Origin: Phallus indusiatus
Taxonomy: Eukaryota > Basidiomycota > Agaricomycetes > Phallales > Phallaceae
Assembly (NCBI GenBank): GCA_027605045.1
Contig: JAQFWX010000158.1
Span: 79,632-143,631 of the forward strand
Length of the DNA stretch: 64,000 bases
Direction: 5' to 3'
Part shown: positions 35,548 to 46,874 of the stretch, piece by piece
How positions within the stretch are numbered: position 1 is the stretch's first letter
How the letters are laid out: the number at the start of each line of letters is the position of its first letter
The notes under the pieces: generated by a model
Databases searched by the model: none
What the model saw: only the letters and a program-made list of their open reading frames with translations
Told to the model about the DNA's origin: nothing
Program-made: the position numbers and the translations under genes

Positions 35548-36592
35548 CAATTCAGTGAGACAACTTGCTATATGATTCAAGAGATGTCTAAACAATGTCT
35601 TGTTCTAGAACCTGAATTTACCGAGAGGGTAAAAGCCTCAATCCAGTCATTGACTGAAAAGAGACGGATGCCTGCTACGTTAGATGTATTCCACCGTAAT
35701 AAGCTTGGCTGTTTCCACCACTGAGGTTTGCGGCTAAGATTATCGCAAGGCACGCTCCAAGAAAAAGAATTGGAGTTAAAGTCCAATATGGACCACTACA
35801 TGTATACATGGCAGGTTTGTACGGAACGTTGCCCTGTTTTTAGGTAAACGCTATAGTGGGTGTGTAGGCAACGAAGAGTGCTCGGACTATATACCTGTTT
35901 ATCGACCGTCTGTCAGAGATTCATACCCTCTGGTGCCCATCTCCAATGTATGTCGATGCTTTATCTATCGCACAAGGTGAAAATTTAACGCGAAACTCTA
36001 GTCTCGGGGCTGTTTTTCCACATCGATACTATCGTTCATTCCTTGCCATGGTATACTCGCACCTACCCGACTTCTTTCCTGACGCCTTACGAGATCTTCT
36101 GCGATGTGCCGTTACGAATTCGCCTTTACCTCCAGATGGAGATAACACCGAATTCCCTGACTGTACATTCCCCCATCCCAATCTTTCGCATCTCTCTCTT
36201 CAACACCCGAACCCGGTTGTCTCAGTAGGCCCGCCGTCGCAGTATGCAGCTTTATTCGGTGCTCGATTTCTTGAACGTTACGACTCACAGCTTACGGCGT
36301 GCATTAACAGTCTTATCAAGGAGGAGGTCAACAAGACTTATCCCGGTTCCTGGGATGCTCAACTACTTCCCGAGATGAAAAAATGGCTTATTGATAGTAT
36401 GTGTACTGTGGATTTGTACCGTGGATTTCGAGACTCTATGCTAGGGGTATGGCCAATTGTAAGCTCTTTATTTGGATGATGATAGCTCGCTCAGATGTTA
36501 ACTTGATGCATAGCGGAAGAGGTGCGGATAATCGTCTCGAAGGTTCTGATAAGGCTGGAGTACCATCTCTGCAAAACACTATGCAATCTCAG
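35548..36592 (+). pseudogene. APC2-like N-terminal fragment, probably decayed
   Basis: Exon-like pieces can be read at 35548-35694, 35726-35813, 35868-36400, 36445-36458 and 36514-36592. The longest reads SARTIYLFIDRLSEIHTLWC, then YYRSFLAMVYSHLPDFFPDA and EMKKWLIDS. The last reads EEVRIIVSKVLIRLEYHLCK. Order and spacing recall the region just before the cullin part of anaphase-promoting-complex subunit 2 (helix, W-x-x-W helix, then a helix ending before the FDI-x-DFP motif). The cullin half that should follow is absent: downstream sequence does not contain it. Several splice choices are guesses. Hence a truncated copy or pseudogene is proposed, at low confidence. Confidence 0.35.
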
Positions 36593-36888
36593 GTTCAAAC
36601 ACGTGTACATTGGAAGGTGAATAATGATGAATTCTATATCAAGTTACATCGTGTCATCTGTTGATTTTGAAATGTTTCTAGTTTATTCGCGGCATGCTCA
36701 TAAATGTGGGGAACTTGCCCTAGACAAAATCAACAGTATGCTTAGATTTGTCCCCAGATATGAATCAAATTGTATTATACCCATCATGAACAATGCATCT
36801 AATATCAACATATTCTAGATTTTGATAACGATATAAGTTTTGATCAAGGTGTACAAGTGTCTGTTCCACTCAGACGTTATCTACAATA

Positions 36889-37149
36889 AGACTCCACGCG
36901 GTTGACCTACCGTGGATATATACAGAACAAGATCTACGTGAACAGGATCAAGGTAGTACAACATCCACGACATTCTTCACACCTCTTCCACATTCTTCTT
37001 GTCTTCTCCCTTGGATTCGTAGCATTCTGGTAATTCCTGAGGCTATAAATTGGCTTCATCATAACTCTTCATTTGAGTGCCCGGAGGTGCGCGAATATGA
37101 GAAGAGAGAATCTTATGTTCAAACGGTACTCTTTCCAATTCTCGGATAA
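36889..37149 (+). other. unassigned open reading stretch
   Basis: An 87-codon frame, including RLHAVDLPWIYTEQDLREQD and SCLLPWIRSILVIPEAINWL, looks more protein-like than its surroundings and ends at TAA 37147-37149. No start codon or convincing splice partner is found. It may be an exon of an eroded gene next to the APC2-like fragment. Confidence 0.25.
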
Positions 37150-37379
37150 CATTTCAGAAGGGGACGGTTTTCGCCACAGGTGTAATTGGATAAGGCGCGA
37201 TAGTATCACATGGGTTCATCTGTATGCTCTGTTTGTTTTTACTTTAGGAAACACACTTGCATATGGTAAACATGTTGAAGATAGTTTGACTACATAATAC
37301 ATGCAAGTAAAGTATATTCTAAAAAAGAATTTCATTTGGTTTGGCAAGTAGATTTAGAAACTGTGGCCGGTTACAGCCC

Positions 37380-37394
37380 GTGTCTATCAGACAC
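37380..37394. repeat. short perfect inverted repeat
   Basis: GTGTCT, a 3-nt loop, then AGACAC. A small hairpin in non-coding DNA; function unknown. Confidence 0.4.
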
Positions 37395-37682
37395 ATTGAT
37401 ATTTATGCCCTTATAAAAATCGGTTGTCATTGCATGAGATGACCCCGAACAAAAAAGGACAGGCATCGACTGTCGTTAGACTCAGTATGAGTGAGAATCG
37501 ACTGGACGCATATGTGTATATGATCAAGCTAGATGCAGCAAAGCCCCTGTGGGCCTCAAACCGCCGGAGGGTAAAGTAAACAAGATCAAAAGAATAATGA
37601 GTCACTTATCTTCGTGCACAAGGCATGAAAAGAAAGAGAAACACAGTGGGCCGCGCGGATATTAAATATTAAAGTAATGGAG

Positions 37683-37704
37683 CCGGCAGAAGCCGGTTTT
37701 TTTT
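37683..37704 (+). terminator. GC hairpin followed by a T tract
   Basis: A CCGGC stem, AGAA loop, GCCGG stem, then eight T residues. It looks like a bacterial intrinsic terminator, or the end of a Pol III transcript. No tRNA-type A/B boxes are recognised upstream, so its role is open. Confidence 0.4.
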
Positions 37705-37864
37705 TGCTAACTTGTTACATGCAAGAATAAGAATTTGAATTCGTATCTCATAGCATGGGGTACTATATTAATTCCAAACACAAACAGACCCCACGATATA
37801 TACATGATTTACGTGCTACAGGATGAATGGATGCGGAATATATACAATGATTGATTCTATTATT

Positions 37865-40800
37865 TTACTTAGCTTGAGTATTGAAATTGAAATTGAATTG
37901 AGGAGTTGAAGGAGTAGATTGCGAGTTCGACGACGATGCACCTGGTTGTGCTGATGCGTTATTAGCTGCAGTCGAATCAGAGGGCTGATTGGGTGATCCA
38001 GAAGCTAGGGTATTGCTTGATCCAAATGCAGATGTTGGGGCAGGGAAAGAACCGAATGCAGATGTTTGCCCGAAAACTGACGTTGGTTTCGTAGAAGAAG
38101 TAGGATTCTCCGTAGACTTTGGTTGATCAAATACGTTCGGTTTGTTTCCAGAAGCGGCGTTGCCGAAACCAGCGAATGAACTAGGTGCGGCGAAACCGAA
38201 CCCCGTGCTACCAGCTGGCGGTAGATTCGAGGTACTACTCGAGGAGCTGAGCGTGTTGCTACTGTTACTAGCGCTTATATTCCCAAAAGATGAAGTTGAA
38301 CCGAATGTGGATGGCTGACCGAATACGGATCCGGAAGGTTGTCCAAATACATTTTTTGGTGCACCTGCTGCAACCCCTTGGCCAAATGAACTTTTCGTAG
38401 TATCCGTACTTGAGGTTGCAGCCTGATTAAATATGTTTTTTGTTGGCTCAGAAGCTGACGGGGGCTTGGGCGTTTCTGTTGACGGCACGTTTGCGAAAGG
38501 ATTAGGCTGAGTAAACGCGCTCTTTGTTTCGGGCGGTTGTCCGAATGTGAACTTGGGTTGACTACTGGTTGCACTTGCGCTAGGGACCTGTGTCGTTTGT
38601 CCAAAGGCGCTTTTAACTTCAGGCGTCTGGCCGAAAATATTCTTTGACTCGGATGACTGTGCAGGTGCGGGAATCGGCTGTGAAGGAGAACCGAATGCAG
38701 GGTTTGAAGCAGGGTTTGAGCCAAAGAGGTTCGGTTGAGAAGGTTGCCCAAAAGGATTTTTAGTCGGTTCTGGAGTAGTAGGAGTACCAAATAGATTTTG
38801 ACCTGTGGGAGGGGGTGCACCGAAGATAGATTTGGAGCTCGAGGGACTGCCGAATACAGTCTTCTGAGGTTCATTGGCTGTAGCCTTTGGTTGTTCAGTA
38901 CTTGATGCAGGAGAAGCAAAGAAATTAGGAATAGCAGGTTTGGCAGTTTCGGAAGATTCTTTGGCCCCGAAGTTGAATGAAGGTTTAGCTTGTGTCTGAT
39001 CAGGTTGAGAGGCCTGTGAGCCGAATCCGCTAAAGGACGGCGTTGGACTCATAGATTGAGTGGACGACGCTTGGGATCCTAAGCGACTAAACAAAGAGTT
39101 CGAACTCTGACTTTCAGCGGGCTTTGTAGGAGCAGGCGTAGGAGCAAAAGTAGAGGAAGTGGGTACTAGTGAAGTATTGGCAGCAGGCTTGTTCGACGCG
39201 AAGGGCCCCGAGGTTGGCTGTTGAAATGGCGAGGCCAATCCAAGATTGAATTGAGGAGGGTTCGTAGCCCCAGTAGCATTCGTATGGGGAACTGGTGTAG
39301 CAGGTGCAGAAGGTGCTGCAGCAACTGAAGTGGTCTCGTTTGGGGGCTTCGGTGAATTATTAAATATATTTCTTTGGGCTTCTGAGCTACTTGGCGCCGG
39401 CGAGCTGAAGTTAAAGCTCATGGAAGGAGTAGGAGCAGCTTTGGGTTGAGTTTGAGCAGGTTCTCCTTTTGAAGAAGGCGGGAAGGGGAATGATTTCTGA
39501 GTATTAGTCGGAGCGAATCCAGCAGTAGGAGTAGCGCTAACAGCGTTTAGACCAGGGGATGCAGACGGAACATTGGTTGGCTTCGCGGGAGCCGATCCAA
39601 TTGGTGTGGATGGTCCAAAATTGAACATTGAACTGGGTGGTCCTAACTTATTACTTTGAGCAGGAGCTGCTGTCGGAGCAGTGAAAGGAGAAGTAGCCCC
39701 CGTAGTTCCTGGAGTAGCTGTTAGAGCAGTAACCGGAGATTGTGTCGTAGTACCAAAGTTGAACATGGACGGTGTAGGTGTACTGGGTTTAGGTGCTCCT
39801 GAGCCGACATTACTGGGCGGGAAGGGCGAAGTAACTGTAGAAGTAGTACCGGGGAAGGGTTTAGGCTCTGCAGCTGTCATAGACGAAGGTGCAGCTTTGG
39901 CAAAGATGTTCCCGGGAGCAGGTGTTGGGGCGGTAGAAGTAGAAGGTACAGCTGGGGTAGGAGGCATAATGGCAGGCGTCGGAGCAAACGAAACAGTAGG
40001 TTTAGTCTGTTTGTCAGTCGCCGAAGGAAGAGTAGACGTGACACTGGACGGTATCGTCGGAAAAGTTAACTTTTCATCCTTCTTATCCGTAGACTGAGCG
40101 GGCTTCTGGGCTTCTTTCTCTTTCTCCATTCGGTCTCGCATCTTCTTCAAAGACAATGCCTCAAGATCTTGCTTTTCCCATTTAGAAAATGATCTAGACG
40201 CTCGAAGCTGAGGATTTTCTCCTGCATGACTGGTAAGCGTATGCACAGAAGAAGCACGGCGGCTAGCGTTTGACAAGACCAAATCAAAAGGATTCTGAAC
40301 TGGAGCTGCAAGCATTGATTTACGACCTTTGACTGGGCTTTTCGGGGGTCCGTCCCAGAGTAAGCGTTTTCCTGTTGACTGACGAAGTTCCATTGTTCCA
40401 CTAGTCGGCGTGGAAGAAGGCGAGTTTTGCCATGCAAGATCAAGGCTATCCTTAGCCTCCTTGTATTCTTTATCGTTCAACCATTTTTCCACAAATACTT
40501 CCATATCTGCTTTAACATCCGAGTGGATGCTATCTCTTGGCTAGCGGGAACCGTGAGCAATTGAATTCAAGTAAAACAGATGGTGGCAACCTACCATAGG
40601 GAATTTACTCCGACGCTGCTTAACTAAAACTTGGCGGAGGCGCTCTCCGTTTAGGCCAACCTTGAAAATCTGCCCATTTACCTCCCAAACCTCTCCAACC
40701 TTTCGGCCAATACATGCGGGGTCTTCGGAATAGTCCTTCACGTCCTCAGCTTCTGATTCAGTGGTATCATGTCCCAAAACAACTTTTCTCCTCTGCTTCG

Positions 40801-42047
40801 AAACATGGGCATCAGGTTTCTCTTTTCCTTCACTAGCTGTAGACTCCTCGAGAGAATGTCTACGTTTGTGCGCCTTATTAGCCTCGTCGCGAACTTCCTT
40901 CTTCTCCGCAGGCTCTCTTCGTTGACGTATACGGCGTGGTTGAGGTGATTCGTCAGTCTCGTCAGCGCCACTATCGGGAGTAGACTCCAGATCTTCTCTG
41001 TCGCGTTTAATACCCTTATTGGGTTCTAAGTCGACGGGAGCGGAAATCTCCTCCACGTCCATCTCGTCAGACGTTGCTTCCATACGCGCGCGCTTGTCGA
41101 GAGAGGCCTCCCAATTGTCCTCGTCATTGACCTGACGTTTGTAACCACGGTTAGACACCTGAGCAGCCCCACGTCTGGGAGTATGTTTGCCTGGAAATCC
41201 GATATCTCGATCCCCTTTCACTTTTGCAGGGTCATGTTCTCCCTGGGACTTGAATCGCACGGGGTAACCTGAACGTCGCTCTCCAACGGACCCAACATTC
41301 GACTGGATAAAGCGTGTTTGGTAAGGTTCCTGATTATCAATTGGGTATCCGCCAGGTAACACGGGACGACTATATTTGATCAGCTTTTATATGAGGGGGG
41401 ACGGAAAATGGGACTTTACTTGGCAGGATAATACATATTCAATCCTTGCGGCTCCTGGTTTCGTATACTGGAAATACCGGGAGTAGTTTGGGCTTTGATA
41501 TGTTGTCAGAAAAAAAGATGAAATGAATAAAAGCGGGGATCATGCACTTACCCGAACGCACTGGCTGACGAAAGTGAAGTGAAGAGGTTGAACTCTTCCC
41601 CGAGTCGTTTGCGAGTTGGGCTCTGGCCTTCTCCCGTTCCATGCGCTGCTTTTCCTTCTTTGCAAGGGCAGCGGCAGCGTATGCAACATTGAATGGTCTA
41701 TTATCGCTATCTGGAATACCGTGTCTTCTGCGATTCGCACTGAACCATGAATGAGCAACTTAAGTCAGAAATTGAGAGATACCAACATACCGTCTATACA
41801 TGTTCTGCTGCCATTGATTAAGTACAGATCGTCCATTTCTCATGATCCATGCTAGTCCCAGTACGATCCCTAGGATCCATGTAATCCTGAAGAGAGAGCC
41901 AACGCTGCTTTGGGTATGTACGATTTCGGATCCCGGATTTTGCGCGGCCTTGTGAATGGCATTCCATTTGGAAGAAGAGTCTGCCTTCTTTAAGCCAAGC
42001 AAATCCACATCACCATCGAAAATTCGGGGGATGTAGTTCGCCTCCAT
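37865..42047 (-). CDS. FG-repeat nucleoporin with N-terminal membrane segment (Pom121-like layout)
   Basis: Exons 41791-42047, 41552-41739, 41420-41492, 40595-41369 and 37865-40540 join to 1322 aa from the ATG at 42045-42047. Near the N-terminus (residues ~50-71) is one hydrophobic helix, FRITWILGIVLGLAWIM. A basic, Glu/Lys-rich middle follows with nuclear-localisation-like clusters (KRDREDLE, HKRRHSLEE). A conserved-looking block KVGEVWEVNGQIFKVG comes next. The last ~700 residues are FG repeats of the NFG, FGQP and FGSP kinds. The protein therefore combines membrane anchoring with FG repeats, the order seen in vertebrate Pom121. FG identity is certain; a nuclear-pore role follows from that. 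The true N-terminus may lie further upstream, in the ORF at 42059-42439. Confidence 0.82.
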
Positions 42048-42058
42048 GAGAGGGGCAC

Positions 42059-42439
42059 TGAGAAAGTCGAATCAAAGCCTTGCTGCATGGGCGCCAAAAC
42101 TGGCAGTTCTTGTTTCTGGTCCCGCGTCACAACCAGGCATTTGTCATCCACATGTTTTGTCCATTGGTCCCTTGTTAATGGCCAACGATTGGGCCAACAA
42201 ATGGAACAACAATCGAATTTAATTCTGTAATCTGTTTTCGGCCAGCCGTTCGGAATTTCTATAATCTTTGTAATGCTCAAAATGACCCCGTCATCGCTAT
42301 GAACTGTCATTGGGTGGGAGCCTCGCCGACACGGATTTGGATCCGTGATTATCCGCTCCTTACCATTGATGTCACGCCGGTTCGGTGAACTGGCAACATA
42401 GAAAAGCGACGCCCCCGCTCGAGAACTAGGCTCCATCAC
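42059..42439 (-). CDS. possible upstream exon of the nucleoporin gene, with a C2HC-like motif
   Basis: An open frame from an ATG at 42437-42439 (or 42434-42436) reads MEPSSRAGASLFYVA and continues about 126 codons. It includes CCSICWPNRWPLTRDQWTKH followed by VDDKC, a C-x2-C-x14-H-x4-C arrangement that could bind zinc. A donor at 42058 and acceptor at 41988 (71-nt intron) would join it in frame to the nucleoporin N-terminus, just before KADSSSKWNAIH. Start codons of this ORF and divergent RCF2 would be only 20 bp apart. Either it is the real 5' exon or a separate ORF; the open length favours coding. Confidence 0.5.
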
Positions 42440-42459
42440 ACTTTACATACCATCTTATC

Positions 42460-43338
42460 ATGAAGGTGGGTGAATTTTATGGCACAAATCTTGACTATTC
42501 ACTCACAACTCTTTTAGATCCTCACCGAAGAAGAAATGAAGGGCCAGCAACACGCCACGATGGTTGGTGGTGCTAAAGGCTTTTTTGGCGGTTTAGCAGT
42601 GGCCCTCCCCGTCTCATATGTCGCTCATAGACGGTGGCCATATTACCGCTCTCTTCCTCCTTCAATCAAAGCCCTTGGAGTTGTCTCAGTTGTTGTACCA
42701 TCATTTGTCATTTGTGCCGAACAAGCGAGTCATGCGTTTGAGCGTTCTCAATGGTATAGTACCTTGTTGGCCCTTAAACTCATTCAGTATTCATATTTTC
42801 ACAGGACGGGAATTGGTAAACAAGAGATGGATATGATAAAGACAGCCGAACAACTACATTGGGAGTCTTTAAGTACAAACGACAAGATAAAAGACTGGGG
42901 TTCCCGACATAAGTGGGGTATTATTCTCGGCTCATGGGCAACATCCATGGTTGGCTCATTTGGTATCATCATGCGTGATCCTCACCAAACATTCTCTCAA
43001 AAGGTATGTAGTGTACTTATTACCTCTATTCACCGTCTCACCATATTGTGTCAAAGATTGTCCAGGCTCGTATGTGGGTGAGTGTAGATCTCAGTCCTTA
43101 AGAGTAAAAGATGACTCAACGAATATCTCGTAGGCCCAAGGATTAACACTAGGCGTAGTTATTGCTTCAGCCGTGCTGAGCAGTCAATCACGTAAAAACG
43201 TAGATATTTACCACCCTCATATAAAACCCGACCACTCATGGGCCATTGCTGTACGTTTTTTTCTGAATGAAATTTGTTCGTGCAGTTTTACCTAATTATA
43301 TTCAGGTCGCTGCAGAACAAAATAAAGACAACCGATGA
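42460..43338 (+). CDS. RCF2: respiratory supercomplex factor 2 (HIG1 domain)
   Basis: Six exons (42460-42465, 42518-42753, 42805-43003, 43057-43077, 43134-43250, 43306-43338) encode 203 aa starting MKILTEEEMKGQQHATMVGG, very close to yeast Rcf2. Hydrophobic helices follow (AKGFFGGLAVALPVSYVA, ALGVVSVVVPSFVIC). After a loop (WESLSTNDKIKDWGSRHKWG) comes the HIG1 domain with the QKIVQARMWAQGLTLG motif. Rcf2 stabilises cytochrome bc1-oxidase supercomplexes in the inner mitochondrial membrane. The first exon has only two codons (Met-Lys). Confidence 0.93.
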
Positions 43339-43634
43339 GCTCATTGCACCGAACCGCATTGAATCGACATATCATCGTATATAGAACACGGCATCTTGTG
43401 TCTTCGCGCACGTCTAAAAGATATTTTTACATATAATGTATAGAAGATTATTATTCTCACACAGCAAATTTATTGTCCCTGTTCTCGACTAAGCATTCAC
43501 TTCTGGTCACCTTCCTTTCGGAAGCAATCACGTCAAGCGGCCCTTCGGAATCTCCCAACTGTCTAAGATTTATAATACTTTCTTCCGGCCTCCATTCTCA
43601 ATGCCACAGGAAGTCTCAAGCCAGGCCTTACGGA

Positions 43635-44602
43635 ATGATGGATGGTAATAAACGAATATGGGAAAGAACGGTATGAACGACAATTTTAGGACGGCAAGAC
43701 GGTTATTTATTGGTTCTTTTTCCGATAGGATACGAGAAGTCGGTTCATGACCAATTTAAACGCACCGAACACTACCAAGCCAGCGCTGCAATGCTCAGTC
43801 TCAGAGTCGAACGTCACTACAGTCATATCTGAGGAGCTCATGAAAGAATTGAATGGCAGAGACAAGATTTTGCAGCAACGAGAAAAAGAACTCGAGGCGA
43901 AGCAAAAGAGGTTTCTTGATGAAAAGACCTGTTGGAATCAGTATATGACTGGACGGAAGGAACAGCTGCAAAGACAATTCGAACGGGACAAGACTCGATT
44001 TGAAGAAGCTTTAGTGAACGCGACTCAAAGAGATTTAGATCAGCTCGTCGAAGAGTATGAATGTCATAGACAAGCTCTTTTAGCCGTCATCGCTGTTTTT
44101 CATCTCAAGTGCATCGCATTTGATATTTCGCTATTCATTCAAGCAGCACATTCAAAGAAGGGTATGAATAAGCCCGTGCCACATCAGAAGCTTGAAGAGA
44201 CTCCGAAAGTTTCATCTACTGGTATTCCGACCACTTCAGCCAACATTTCACGGTGCCATGCAGTTACCCCAGTCTTTCTATGTTGGATGACACGTGAGAT
44301 GGAACGATTAGAGAGACGGTATATGTCAAGGCTTCAAGACCAGCCTGTATCGCTGTCCCGTTCCGTCCAAACAGAAAAACGTGAAAGTGCCAAAATTACA
44401 AACGGGAGAAATCATGGTGTTCTTGCGAAGATGAACGGAAATCCTTCCAAATCTCACGCTCGAAGCATATTTATCTCAATCTTGACTTTTGAAGCTGTTT
44501 CTTTCATTAGTGAGTAAGCTTCATCATCTCTAATATGTTGCCTCATGATACTCGCCAGGCGTTTTGTACTTCCTTTACGAGATACTAGTTACAGCTCACT
44601 AA
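43635..44602 (+). CDS. small tail-anchored coiled-coil protein, unknown
   Basis: I do not recognise the family. Exons 43635-43670, 43729-44509 and 44559-44602 join in frame to 286 aa. A coiled coil occupies about residues 40-130 (DKILQQREKELEAKQKRFLD, FERDKTRFEEALVN). Splicing out 44510-44558 extends the end into a strongly hydrophobic segment, SFISVLYFLYEILV, next to IFISILTF, so the C-terminus looks like a membrane anchor. The start is uncertain: two ATGs (43635, 43638) are adjacent. Layout resembles vesicle or Golgi tethers, but no function is assigned. Confidence 0.6.
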
Positions 44603-44887
44603 GTTACGGTCTAGTCGGTTTTCTACGAGACGAGACCGCAAAATGACTGCAAAGGCACATATAGACGTACGCCTTATAATCAAAAAACATAATTAATGCA
44701 AGGAAGGTCAAAATTTGCTTTCACATTTTTATAATTTCCGCTACACGTACTAGGATGTATCAATTACCTATTTGTATTAATTAATACTAGCTTTCCAGAT
44801 CACCTATTTACGATTCAACTTTTAATAACTAGCATAAACCTGGGACCACGAAAATGTCTGCATAGACGGAGCAACCCAACTATTCCA
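44603..44887. other. convergent 3' spacer
   Basis: 285 bp, AT-rich, between the coiled-coil gene end and the DMC1 stop. Nothing recognised. Confidence 0.4.
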
Positions 44888-46874
44888 TTAGATATCTGAC
44901 CAACCACCGTCATCCAGTTTGTACGATGCCTCACTTTCCGGGCGATCGGGACTGTCCACCAATTTGGCTACACGTTCTTCCGCTCTTCCTAGGCAAATCT
45001 CAGTGCATGATCACTTCGATTTGAAATAATCTCAAACCTTTGCGAAGCGCCATTCTTGTTGTTGATGCATGCGATAAAATGTGTCCTCCAATAGGTTTCA
45101 TAGCTCCTCCAGGCGCGAAACTCAAAGTTGCCCCAGGGTCGGCTATAGGGATCTTTCATAATTGGTCAAGTCAACGGGCAAGATTGCTTACACTGAACTT
45201 GGTTTGTCAAGAGAACTGCCACCTGAGCTCGCGCTCGTCAGAAACTTCGGGTCGCATCTTAAACTTCTACTCACATTGTATTCTTCAGCCATACGCGTCA
45301 GTTTTTGTAAATGCTACCAACATGGTTAATCAATCCTAACGCCGATAATGTCATTAAATACCTGTGCTAGCTGAAAAAAGTTTCAGGACCACTTTGGAGA
45401 AACATCATTTGTAACAAGCCCAACCTTTTGCTGGCGTTCACTAAGCTCACCCCGTCCAGAAAAATCGGTACGAAAAAGTGCCATTACACTATCAACAATC
45501 TGGAGAAGGGATATTTATGACGAAAGAAAGCCAATTTGATTGTCGCACACCAGTAATTTGAACCGATCCTGCGCAAAGCGACCGCTCAATTCCTCCAATA
45601 GTTCATGCTAAGCTATTATTGGCCTCCTGAAACGAAAATACATATAAGTGGCGGCGTACCTGGTGTTCAGAATTGAATGCTCTTGCTAAAAAGGCAATAG
45701 TTTCAAAGCATACAAGGACCAAAATAATAGGTTCAAACCATGCAGTATATTGTTCAACGCCTCGTCCGCGTTAAGGCTAAATCGCTCTGCGATGGCACGG
45801 ATGCGCTCGGGTCTGAAAGTGCCTAATAAGAAGGTTAGTCAAGTTTCTTGAGCCGAATTAAATCGTCTAGACCTTCTGTGTCTATATATGCTACCTGAAC
45901 AGGTTAGCCTAAGAGTCCAAGCAGATCATTCAGGTGGGTAGATACCTTTCCCTCAGCACCACCCATGTCTGAAGGCAGTTGTGTGATGACGCTCATTGTA
46001 TGCGCTAGCTGAGTTTTTCCGGTTCTGAACTCTCCGTATACTAACGAAGACGAAGGAAGTTAAGAGTTATCGATTTTTCGTACGGAATACGAGCAGACGA
46101 ACCTTCGCTAATGGATTGGGTTTGAAAACCACCTAAAATACTGAGATGAGAAATCTAAGTGCATGTGGGTTATACCTCCCAGAATTCCATCGACTGCTTT
46201 ACTCCCGGTACTAATAAATTGCACAGTGTGACGTTTGTCCTGGACTTCAAGCCCAGTAGCAAAAGAAGATCCCTAAAAGCTAATTAGTAGTCAAACTTGC
46301 ATATGAAATTGGCCTACTAAAGTCTTTTGTACTGCATCCTAGTGTATTATATGTCGCATGGGAAGGAAGTTTATAAGCATACATCAATACTTAACAGACC
46401 TTGATTTTTTCAACTTTCGCTTCGGAGAGCCCCTTATATGCGCCGTAAAAAACCTAACCATTACACAAGAGATATCGACTATGACTCACTTTGATTTTCA
46501 GGAGTTGACGCCTAGAACACATCCTTACACCAGATATAGTGTTGATTCCAGCGGACTAACCACACACGATCAACATCAGAATTATGCATTACTAACATTT
46601 GAATATACCTTGAGTTTGGTAATGTCTTGAACATTGATACCCTGAGAGAAGTGAGAAAGCCATGAAGACTTGTTGGTAATTCACATTCACATGTTGTTGA
46701 AGTTCATCCACAAGGTCAAAAAACGCCGTCTGCATTAGATTTCGCAGGAAAAGGTTTGACTCAATTAAAAGGCATTCAAAAATATACCTCATCTACTTCA
46801 TCATCAGGCGGACTGTTTGCGCGCGAAGATTGCGGCGGAACACTTTCTTTGACTGAAGGAGCACGAACAGGCAT
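44888..46874 (-). CDS. DMC1: meiotic recombinase Dmc1
   Basis: Nineteen exons (46788-46874, 46691-46729, 46609-46641, 46490-46555, 46400-46432, 46318-46338, 46176-46272, 46103-46132, 45946-46040, 45874-45895, 45739-45822, 45660-45685, 45551-45607, 45425-45499, 45362-45370, 45275-45313, 45192-45222, 45038-45142, 44888-44988) join to 349 aa. Helix-hairpin-helix [11 protein letters not shown], Walker [26 protein letters not shown], Walker [13 protein letters not shown], loop L2 region NQVQSDPGA and [15 protein letters not shown] are all present. [15 protein letters not shown] and the N-terminal features favour Dmc1 over Rad51. It carries out strand exchange between homologues in meiosis. Exon 15 is 9 nt (Leu-Ala-Gln). 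Confidence 0.93.

Noticed and set aside
39681..40097. Long plus-strand ORF rich in Val/Gly
   Set aside because: It is antisense to the FG-repeat exon; low-complexity codon use keeps the opposite strand open.
42618..42836. Second plus-strand ORF inside RCF2
   Set aside because: It is an alternative frame of the RCF2 exon, which is confirmed by family match.
44888..46874. RAD51 instead of DMC1
   Set aside because: The N-terminal linker, HHH region and L2 sequence fit DMC1 better; a second recombinase gene is not in the window, so a minor doubt remains.
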